Positions 32,897-39,371 of a DNA stretch of 39,371 nucleotides are shown here, piece by piece. The translations under genes and the position numbers were made by a program. This DNA comes from GCA-2715965 sp047608975. GTDB taxonomy: Bacteria; Verrucomicrobiota; Verrucomicrobiia; Limisphaerales; JAYPXF01. Below the pieces are notes generated by a model. It was not told where the DNA came from and did no database searches. It saw only the letters and a program-made list of their open reading frames with translations. Positions within the stretch are counted from its first letter, which is position 1. Every line of letters begins with the position of its first letter. Location: the NCBI GenBank assembly GCA_047608975.1, contig JBLFYM010000050.1:1-39371 (forward strand), written 5' to 3'.

Positions 32897-35605
32897 TTAG
32901 TTCAGCAGCCGGAATTCGGCACTGGCCATGAGGCTTTGGCAGAAGATGGCGAGTGATTGTTCCTGGGCGGTCATGGTTGGGATTTTTGGTTTCGCAGCGG
33001 GTCCGCTCGTGCCGGGTCGACCGCCCCCCATGCCTCCGGGACGACCACCCATTCCGGCAGGTCTGCCACCCATTCCGCCGGGACGACCTCCCTGACCGCC
33101 GGGGCGCCGAAACTGCCCCTGTGGGCGTCCGGCTTGCTGACTGGAGGCCACCTGCCTGACCGGTTGGTAGCGGGTGAAGAATTGGTTCGCAGCCTGCATG
33201 TCGGCGGCATCCGGCGGACGACCGTAAGCCCGCAGGAAGGCGTTGCGTATCTGCGATTCGCGATTGGTGAATTGCTTGATCAGATCCTTGGCCATGGCCG
33301 CGGCTTCGGCTAACACGAGTGGGTTGTTCATCAGGTAAAGCGCTTGCGAAGGAACATTGGTCGGCTCGCGTTTCGGCTTCGACACGTTGGGATCGGCGAA
33401 GTCGAAAAGGCCGAGTGCGTCTGGCAGATCATCCCGGAGGATCGGCAGGTAGACGGAACGATAGCGGATGTCCGTTGAATTCCTCCCCTGATTGAAGCCC
33501 CGGCCAACCCGGTTGTCTCCCGCCGCTGAAACCTGTGATCCATAGGGACGTTTCAAATCGATGCCGCCGCCGATGGCCAGCACGGAATCACGCAGAGATT
33601 CCGCATCCAACGGCCGCGGCGTCATTCGCCAAAGGAGCCGATTCTCCGGGTCACTGTCGTAGTTCGCCTGATGCATCTGCGAGCCGCGTTGATAGGTGTC
33701 AGAAAGAACGATCGTCCGGACCATCTTCTTGACCGACCAGTTGTCGTTCATGAACTGGACGGCGAGTTGATCGAGCAGTTGGGAATGACTCGGCTGCTGG
33801 CCCGTGATCCCCCAGTTGTTCGGCGAGGACACGAGACCTTCACCGAAGAGTTTGAGCCAGATGCGGTTGACCATGACACGCGCGGTCAAGGGGTTGTCTT
33901 TCGAAGTCAGCCAATCGGCCAGTTCACGACGACCACTTTCACCAGACTTCTTGATCTTGGTCGGTCCACCGCCAGGCAGCACTTGCAAGAAACCACGTTC
34001 GACCTTTTGGGCCGGTTTTTCCACGTTGCCACGCACTAGCACCTCGGCGTCCGCCGGCTGACTGCCGTCCTGCACGCCCATCGCCATCGTGGCGAGCACG
34101 CCGTCCTCACCGATCTGGGCCAGCTTGGCTTCGAGGTCAGCGACCCGGCGGCGAATGGCGGCTTGCATTTGCTGCGAAGAATTTTCGTCGTTACGGGCGG
34201 ATCGGCGCGTCATTCGAGCCTGCTGAAGTTGCTCGTTCATTTGCGCAATCTCTTCCTTGCTCAGGCGTTTCTTGGTGACCTCCGGATCGGCGATCGGCAA
34301 TTCGATCAATTTCGTCGGGCGTTTGTTTTGTGCCGACCCAACCGTTCCAAAAAAGGTATCTGAGCTCAAAAAGATCCCGGCCAGGGCGTAGTAATCCGTT
34401 GTGGGAATCGCGTCGTACTTGTGATCGTGACAACGCGCGCAAGAGATCGTCAGTCCGAGAACGGCCTGACTCATCGTGTCAATCTGTTCATCCGCCACGT
34501 CCATCTTGTGTTGGCGGGGATTGGATTCATTGAGGCTCTTCGTTCCCATGGCGAGGAAACCGGTCGCGATAAGATTCTCCTGCCATTCAGCTTCCGACTT
34601 CACCTTCAACAGATCGCCGGCGACCTGTTCACGAATGAATTCGTCGTAGGGTTTGTCGGCATTGAAGGAATCGTAAACGTAGTCCCGATAGCGCCAGATG
34701 TGGGGGTAGGTCACATTTACGTCCTTGCCGGTCGATTCGCCATAGCGCGCCACGTCGAGCCAATGGCGTCCCCAACGCTCGCCGTACTGGGGACGCTTGA
34801 GGAGTTCATCCACCTTGGCGGCAACGGCAGTCTTCGCATCGCGGTTCCATGCGGACACAAACTGAGTCACCTCTGCCGGTGTGGGCGGAAGACCAACGAT
34901 ATCGTAATTGATCCGGCGCAACAGCGTGCCGGCGTCCGCTTGGGCCACGGGTGAGATGGACGCGTCCTTCAGTTTGGCAGCAACGAGTCTATCGATCGAA
35001 GCGCCCGGGGTGGCGACCGGCGTTTGATACGCCCAATGCTTTCGGCCCGCTTCGATGTCCACCTCGGACTCCACCACCATCTTCACCCGACCGCGCGGAT
35101 CCGGTGCGCCCATTTCCAACCAGGTCTGAAACTTCCGGATCACGTCCGCCGGCAGTTTGTCTTTCGGTGGCATCTCCAGGTCGTTCCAGTTGATCGCCTC
35201 CCAAAACAACGAGCCCTTGTAGTCGTCACCCGCCAGCACATTGCCGCTGTCGCCGCCGCGTAACATGCCCTCACGGGTGTCGAGCAGCAGACCGCCACGG
35301 GTCTTGCCCGTTTCCTCAGAATGGCAGTCGTAACAATACTGGACCAAGGCCGGCCGGATGTGCGTCTCGAAATATTTCGTGTGATCCGGCGAAAGTGAAA
35401 CCTGGGCGGCCATCGCCATCACTACCGCCGCTGCTGGGGATTCAGCGGCGGCTTGAGCCGAGACGGCGGAACCCGCCGGTTCGGGTGCACTGCCTGCAAT
35501 CACGGGCTTAATGCCTTGGCCGGGAGATGCCAAGGCGATTGCAACGCCGGCTCCGGCGATGCTTCCTCCAATAATTGCGATGGTGGCGATAATTGCGCTT
35601 TTCAT
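32897..35605 (-). CDS. PSD1 domain protein: cytochrome c-like, DUF1549 and DUF1553
   Basis: The protein has 902 residues. An N-terminal hydrophobic segment (about 5-25) is followed by an Ala-rich linker. A PSCyt1-type haem domain has CYDCH at 91-95 and a candidate distal Met in LEMPPKDKL. DUF1549 follows (about 205-410), ending in the second CxxCH, CARCHDHKYDAIP. DUF1553 occupies about 560-900 with NRIWLKLFGEGLV and SNNWGITG-like phrases. A Gly/Arg/Pro/Met-rich segment (about 830-870) is inserted just before the last helix (LAIFCQSLMASAEFRLLN). A GAGG eight bases before the ATG is a good ribosome site. It is the usual partner of DUF1501, encoded next on the same strand; together they are thought to act in extracellular redox or polymer handling. 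Confidence 0.94.
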   Translation of the reverse strand: MKSAIIATIAIIGGSIAGAGVAIALASPGQGIKPVIAGSAPEPAGSAVSAQAAAESPAAAVVMAMAAQVSLSPDHTKYFETHIRPALVQYCYDCHSEETGKTRGGLLLDTREGMLRGGDSGNVLAGDDYKGSLFWEAINWNDLEMPPKDKLPADVIRKFQTWLEMGAPDPRGRVKMVVESEVDIEAGRKHWAYQTPVATPGASIDRLVAAKLKDASISPVAQADAGTLLRRINYDIVGLPPTPAEVTQFVSAWNRDAKTAVAAKVDELLKRPQYGERWGRHWLDVARYGESTGKDVNVTYPHIWRYRDYVYDSFNADKPYDEFIREQVAGDLLKVKSEAEWQENLIATGFLAMGTKSLNESNPRQHKMDVADEQIDTMSQAVLGLTISCARCHDHKYDAIPTTDYYALAGIFLSSDTFFGTVGSAQNKRPTKLIELPIADPEVTKKRLSKEEIAQMNEQLQQARMTRRSARNDENSSQQMQAAIRRRVADLEAKLAQIGEDGVLATMAMGVQDGSQPADAEVLVRGNVEKPAQKVERGFLQVLPGGGPTKIKKSGESGRRELADWLTSKDNPLTARVMVNRIWLKLFGEGLVSSPNNWGITGQQPSHSQLLDQLAVQFMNDNWSVKKMVRTIVLSDTYQRGSQMHQANYDSDPENRLLWRMTPRPLDAESLRDSVLAIGGGIDLKRPYGSQVSAAGDNRVGRGFNQGRNSTDIRYRSVYLPILRDDLPDALGLFDFADPNVSKPKREPTNVPSQALYLMNNPLVLAEAAAMAKDLIKQFTNRESQIRNAFLRAYGRPPDAADMQAANQFFTRYQPVRQVASSQQAGRPQGQFRRPGGQGGRPGGMGGRPAGMGGRPGGMGGGRPGTSGPAAKPKIPTMTAQEQSLAIFCQSLMASAEFRLLN

Positions 35606-35904
35606 GGTCTCTACCTCTCACTTGGCGGGATTGCCAGTTTTGTGACGAGATGTTTACTACGGATGACAATAGCCAGCCAACATTAGCTAAACATTACGAA
35701 ACGCCGGGATCCTCGAATGACTATGGTTTTGATTGAGATTTCACTTATCACAAGGGCGAGAGGAGAGCGGCCCGCGCTTGATTGCAGCGCGATTTTACCG
35801 GAGGGACTCATGAAATGTGCGTTCCGGTCAATTTTGTGAGAAATAAGGCTAAACTGTTGACTTATGTTCTGTAATACCGAAGTATGAATACAAATATTGA
35901 ATAA
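35606..35904. other. Divergent intergenic region
   Basis: This 299-bp region separates the leftward PSD1 gene from the rightward pseudopilin gene, so it must hold both promoters. It is AT-rich near 35840-35900. TTGACT at 35857-35862 could be a -35 element, but the matching -10 (AAGTAT at 35880) is poor. No hairpin, repeat or small gene was recognised. Confidence 0.4.
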
Positions 35905-36912
35905 ATGGCATGCACCATGAAGAAAACAACCACGAATAGGTCCGCCTTCACTCTCATTGAACTGCTTGTCGTCATCGCAATCATCGCGATTCTCGCTGGC
36001 ATGCTCCTTCCGGCCTTGGCCAAAGCCAAAGCCAAAGCGGGCAAAATCAAGTGTGTCAACAATCAGAGACAGATCGCCTTGGCCTTCAAGACTTGGTCAT
36101 CGGACAAGGACGATTCCTATCCCTGGGAGTTCGAGGCGCGCTACACGCTTCGAATGGTCGATCCCAATAACTATTTTGGAGGGGGGACCAGCGCCGGATA
36201 TGACTTCGACCGCTGGAGCAGTACTGACAGCCAGATGCCCCGGGCGTGGACTCTGTATGGGTTGGCCTCAAACGTATTGGTGAACCCCAAGATCTTGATG
36301 TGCCCTGGGAATCGGACCAAGAAGAACGCGTTGGCGGCGGATTACAGCACGAATAGCACGGGCTTCTACAACACGTCGGTGAGTCCCAATGGCAATCATC
36401 CCAATAACTGGCGTGCCGATCCCAATTACGGGCGCGCCTCGGGATATGATAACTCAGTCTCCTACGGCGTTATGCGATGGGGAAGGACACCCAATCGTCA
36501 GGGAGTGACCCAGGCAGGCTCTCCCGATCAGGTCTTTTCGTATGACTTCAACGTGAATCGTTGGCGTAATCACCATACGGTTTTTCCGCGCTTCGATCCG
36601 CTTCCTGGTGGTCCCGCTCCGACTTGGCAGGGGGCTTGGAAAAGTCGGAATGTGGCCGAGAGTGGCGTTCTTAGCACGCGCAATCCAAACATCGGATCAT
36701 GGGGCTGGGTGGTAGGGCAAGACAGTGCCCAGAGATTTGCGCTCCACGAAGCCGAGGGGAACATCAGCTTCACCGACGGTGCGGTCACCGGGATCATCAA
36801 GGAGCAATTCGACAATGTTGCCGTGGCGATGCATCAGGCGGCGCGCGGTCCCAAGAACGGTGTCGGCAATAATCGTGGCTGGTTTAACCACTTAGTCTAC
36901 CAGCCTTACTGA
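35905..36912 (+). CDS. Pseudopilin-like protein with N-terminal methylation motif and H-X9-DG motif
   Basis: The protein has 335 residues; a second ATG four codons in (MKKTTTNRSA) is equally possible. The class III signal reads RSAFTLIELLVVIAIIAILA, with cleavage expected before Phe and Ala rather than Gly at -1, and the Glu at +5 present. The globular part is PVC-type: KIKCVNNQRQIALAFKTWSSD and, near the C-terminus, ALHEAEGNISFTDGAV, which is an exact H-X9-DG motif. Such proteins are numerous in Planctomycetota, Verrucomicrobiota and Lentisphaerota and are processed by prepilin peptidase; the function of individual members is unclear. It is a single gene followed by a good terminator. Confidence 0.93.
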   Translation: MACTMKKTTTNRSAFTLIELLVVIAIIAILAGMLLPALAKAKAKAGKIKCVNNQRQIALAFKTWSSDKDDSYPWEFEARYTLRMVDPNNYFGGGTSAGYDFDRWSSTDSQMPRAWTLYGLASNVLVNPKILMCPGNRTKKNALAADYSTNSTGFYNTSVSPNGNHPNNWRADPNYGRASGYDNSVSYGVMRWGRTPNRQGVTQAGSPDQVFSYDFNVNRWRNHHTVFPRFDPLPGGPAPTWQGAWKSRNVAESGVLSTRNPNIGSWGWVVGQDSAQRFALHEAEGNISFTDGAVTGIIKEQFDNVAVAMHQAARGPKNGVGNNRGWFNHLVYQPY

Positions 36913-36941
36913 GGCAACTGAGGACTGGCATTGAATTCCCG

Positions 36942-36973
36942 AAGCGCCTCCGAATCCGGGGGCGCTTTTTTTT
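36942..36973 (+). terminator. Intrinsic terminator after the pseudopilin gene
   Basis: The stem AAGCGCC (36942-36948) pairs with GGCGCTT (36961-36967), extended by one wobble and one GC pair, and is followed by a run of T residues to 36973. It lies 29 bp after the stop codon. Confidence 0.88.
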
Positions 36974-37104
36974 GCCTCTGCCAATGAGTTTGGGGGTAAT
37001 CCTTTTTCCTGCGGTAACCGGTGGTTCTGTTCGCGGACTCACTGCCCCACCGGTTACCATCTTGGGTCCCACCGGAACCGGGCAATACCGCGTGCCGATA
37101 CGGC

Positions 37105-38490
37105 CTACCTTCTCGCCAAGCGCCGAGGTGGAGTTGCATCGACGATCACGCGGAGTATGTCCGTGGAGCGATTGGGTGAGGCCAGGTCGATCGCGAGCGT
37201 CCGACGATCTTCGCTGAGCGTCAGCCGATCGCCGGCGGGGATGCCGGTGAATTCCAATTGGTTGCGTGGTTGTGCCCCGACCTTTCGTTTGGAGAAACGG
37301 CCGGAACTGTCCCTGAGCTCGTCCTGCAAAACGATCAGCCCGAGGATCGGACGATCAAAGGTGATGCTGCCTTGCATGCGCTTCACCTGGGGCCGGGGGA
37401 GGTTGGCCACGGGCTGGTGTTGAATGATAAAGCTGCGCACCGGGTGGCCGGGTGGGATCACCATCGGACTCAACTGAGCTTCCGTCACGACCTTGCCTGG
37501 CACCGAGATGTTCACGGAAAGCGGATGACGCAGACGGCGACGATAACCGTCAGGGAACAAAAACACGTGTTCATCCGAACTGATGAACACGAGCCGTTTT
37601 GGCCAGGGCGGCGCGAGTCGAAAAGCCCCGGTGGATCCGACTATGCCCGACGAAACCGGCCAAATGTTTTCATACGGCTTGGCGTCGAACTTCGCCGACT
37701 CGAGTTTGTGCTCCGCCGTGACGAAGATCTCCTCTCCCTCCTTCAGTAACTTCTTCTCGCCCGAGTCCGGTTCCTCAACTTCAACCTCACCCTCGAATAC
37801 CGATACATGCGACGCGCCATCGGGATCCAGACGAATTCCAAAGGAAGTTCCCAAATCCGTTACTTCCGCCGTCGGTGTATCAACCCGGAAACCCTCGGCG
37901 CCGGGTGGAACATTGGCCGTCAGCAAACCCGAACTCAGCTTGGTGAACGCCGGTCCCCTCAGTTCATACTTGGCCGGTCCCTGCACGGTGACTTCCACAC
38001 CACTGTCGAACTGCAACCGAAGCACGCCGGAGTTCATGAAGATCGTATGTTCGCCCAAGCGCTGCCCCGCCTTCAGTTCGGAGCCTTCACCAAATTCCAC
38101 ATCAATCACGTGCGCAATGGTGGCAAAGCCTTTTTCCACGTGTGGCGCTTCAACTCCTCTGGGTATTTCGACCACCTTCGTTCCTGGACCGGTGGGCCAA
38201 TAGAGAACCGTCAGCATCAACGCGATCGCCGCCGCCAGCTGAATCATTCGCTTGCTGAAATGCGCACCCAATTTAGGGAACTCCACGACCTTTGAATCCG
38301 CCGCGAATTCTGCGTTTGCAGCCGCTGCGCTGATTTCCCCCTGCAACCGATCATGCAACATCACCGCTTTCGCGAAGTGCTTGGCATTCGTCGGATCTGC
38401 CTTGATCCAGTCGCTCAGTTCCCGCTGCTCGCGTTCGGTCAACGACTCGTCGAGATAGCCGTTGATCAGTTCGTCGATCTCGCTGCTCAT
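37105..38490 (-). CDS. FecR-domain anti-sigma-like membrane protein
   Basis: The protein has 461 residues. The cytoplasmic N-terminus (MSSEIDELINGYLDESLTER, then LSDWIKADPTNAKHFAKAV) is the FecR/anti-sigma helical module that binds a sigma factor. One transmembrane segment lies at about 82-98 (MIQLAAAIALMLTVLYW). The FecR beta-domain covers about 120-240 (QRLGEHTIFMNSGVLRLQF, VDTPTAEVTDLGTSFGIR, VSVFEGEVEV). A further 200 or so residues outside the membrane have no recognised family. Its start overlaps the sigma gene's stop by four bases (ATGA), so the two are translationally coupled. It should hold the sigma factor inactive until a signal arrives. Confidence 0.92.
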   Translation of the reverse strand: MSSEIDELINGYLDESLTEREQRELSDWIKADPTNAKHFAKAVMLHDRLQGEISAAAANAEFAADSKVVEFPKLGAHFSKRMIQLAAAIALMLTVLYWPTGPGTKVVEIPRGVEAPHVEKGFATIAHVIDVEFGEGSELKAGQRLGEHTIFMNSGVLRLQFDSGVEVTVQGPAKYELRGPAFTKLSSGLLTANVPPGAEGFRVDTPTAEVTDLGTSFGIRLDPDGASHVSVFEGEVEVEEPDSGEKKLLKEGEEIFVTAEHKLESAKFDAKPYENIWPVSSGIVGSTGAFRLAPPWPKRLVFISSDEHVFLFPDGYRRRLRHPLSVNISVPGKVVTEAQLSPMVIPPGHPVRSFIIQHQPVANLPRPQVKRMQGSITFDRPILGLIVLQDELRDSSGRFSKRKVGAQPRNQLEFTGIPAGDRLTLSEDRRTLAIDLASPNRSTDILRVIVDATPPRRLARR

Positions 38491-39023
38491 TGCGTGACTC
38501 CTTCCGTGGCTGCCTTGCGTTCCACGCAGGCCCGCAATTGTTCCCGAATCCGCTGCAGAGATTTCCGCACCGCTGTTCCCGGTTGCTTGATCACCTCACT
38601 GATGGCCGCTGGCTTCATGTCTTCCTGGTAGCGCAATTCACAAAGCTGCCGCCCTCTGCCATCCAGCTTCTTCAGGCAATCTTGCAGAAAGTCCAATTCC
38701 CGCACTTCTTCGGCGGGTAGATCTGCAAAGGCCGTTTCCAAAATTTCTACTGTCTCCGGATCGAATACGTTCAAATGCCGCTGTCGTTTACGCAGGTAGT
38801 TCTTGAACTGAATCCGTGCCACCCCCATCGCCCACTGCACGAACGGCCGCCCCGGGTCGTAGGAATCGAAAGACTCAAACACGGCGACCGCGATGTCCTG
38901 CATCAGATCGTCGCGGTCGCCAAAGTTTCGGACCACGGAGGTCACGAAAGCCGAAACCTTGGGCTGTGCCAGAGTCCAGAGTCGCGTTACCTGTCGGGTC
39001 GATTCATCAATATGGCCGTCCAT
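38487..39023 (-). CDS. ECF-like RNA polymerase sigma-70 factor (PVC-type)
   Basis: The protein has 178 residues. Region 2 lies at about 15-85, with DRDDLMQDIAVAVFESFDSY (core binding) and FVQWAMGVARIQFKNYLRKR (-10 recognition). Region 4 lies at about 115-170, with LCELRYQEDMKPAAISEVIK as its helix-turn-helix. The family resembles TIGR02989-type sigma factors expanded in Rhodopirellula and Verrucomicrobium. It is first in a two-gene unit with the FecR-type protein. Its targets are unknown; the divergent secreted protein at the right edge is a candidate by proximity. Confidence 0.94.
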   Translation of the reverse strand: MDGHIDESTRQVTRLWTLAQPKVSAFVTSVVRNFGDRDDLMQDIAVAVFESFDSYDPGRPFVQWAMGVARIQFKNYLRKRQRHLNVFDPETVEILETAFADLPAEEVRELDFLQDCLKKLDGRGRQLCELRYQEDMKPAAISEVIKQPGTAVRKSLQRIREQLRACVERKAATEGVTQ

Positions 39024-39229
39024 AACCGTGCTTCAACAGACACTTGGCGAACATTGGGGATTTGTGACCAACAAAATTCAGGAAACTACGTTCCGGTCGT
39101 GGCGGGAAGATTTTTTGCCCAGATTTTCAGCTGCTTATCGCAGTGCGGTCGGATCACGGTTTTTCCGTCGTAATGCCCAGCCAAATCGCTCGACGTCGAT
39201 TGCAGGGCATACTTGCTTTCACGAAATCC
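39024..39229. other. Divergent intergenic region at the right end
   Basis: It separates the leftward sigma gene from a possible rightward gene. No clear promoter pair, repeat or RNA was recognised. Confidence 0.35.
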
Positions 39230-39271
39230 ATGGCCATGCTTCTATCCTCGCTGATCGATGCAACCTGTTTC

Positions 39272-39371
39272 ATGGCCAATAAAACTCTCCAGCCGGGCCG
39301 CCGAACACTTCCCTGGAAGTTCCTGGTCGCGGCGCTAATCCCGTTGTTCCATCCGCCGCTCCCCGCCGCCG
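39272..39371 (+). CDS. Possible start of a secreted protein (C-terminus beyond window)
   Basis: From the ATG at 39272 the frame is open to the window end: MANKTLQPGRRTLPWKFLVA, then a hydrophobic Leu/Pro/Ala stretch. The basic N-terminus followed by a hydrophobic core is a plausible Sec signal peptide. In-frame ATGs at 39230 and 39236 are alternative starts. Sigma/FecR pairs in PVC bacteria often sit beside large secreted cytochrome-domain or LamG proteins, which would fit. With only about 33 codons the family cannot be named. Confidence 0.4.
   Translation, partial: MANKTLQPGRRTLPWKFLVAALIPLFHPPLPAA

Noticed and set aside
35857..35885. Sigma-70 promoter for the pseudopilin gene
   Set aside because: TTGACT is a good -35, but the hexamer at correct spacing (AAGTAT) matches the -10 consensus poorly, so I did not call it as a feature.

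Overview
The window looks like a chromosome segment of a PVC-superphylum bacterium, most likely a Verrucomicrobiota member (Pedosphaera/Limisphaerales-like). The basis is gene content: a PVC-type membrane-bound dehydrogenase, a ThuA/HEAT/c-type cytochrome fusion, a PSD1-type cytochrome protein (DUF1549/DUF1553), a DUF1501 protein, a pseudopilin with a C-terminal H-X9-DG motif, four secreted sulfatases, a sigma/FecR pair, and a small lipoprotein that resembles the exosortase-associated TIGR04073 family. No rRNA, tRNA, CRISPR array, insertion sequence or phage gene was seen.

Layout. (1) 1-5.9 kb: leftward genes for a Gfo/Idh/MocA oxidoreductase, a secreted ThuA-HEAT-cytochrome c fusion and a secreted sugar-dehydrogenase-like protein running off the left edge. 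A divergent PAS-AraC regulator sits upstream, with paired TTGGCCA sites 21 bp apart in the shared intergenic region. (2) 6.5-10.8 kb: a leftward operon of two sulfatases and a secreted beta-propeller. (3) 10.9-14.5 kb: a decay zone with a DHFR/RibD-like gene broken by one amber codon, a truncated hydrolase, a secreted protein with a degenerate metallophosphoesterase domain, and a VCBS-type remnant frameshifted by a 5-bp duplication. (4) 14.5-17.6 kb: two more sulfatases. (5) 17.8-21.3 kb: the TIGR04073-like lipoprotein, ispE and a secreted alpha/beta hydrolase. (6) 21.5-26.9 kb: a four-gene TolC/adaptor/ABC/permease efflux operon of MacAB-TolC type. (7) 27.5-31.0 kb: a small secreted protein, gltX and an APC permease. 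(8) 31.3-36.9 kb: DUF1501, PSD1 and a pseudopilin. (9) 37.1-39.4 kb: an ECF-like sigma factor with its FecR-type partner, and the start of a possible divergent secreted protein.

Taken together this is a scavenger of sulfated polysaccharides. Secreted sulfatases remove sulfate, the ThuA/Gfo/Idh/dehydrogenase set probably oxidises released sugars and passes electrons to secreted cytochromes, and a PAS-AraC protein probably controls that set.

The most unusual non-coding signal is a family of intergenic repeats built from three 9-10-bp units (ACCNCGGAW type). Two of them carry inverted copies in which the two inner units swap order. One version has a second, 70% identical, indel-free copy about 21 kb away.
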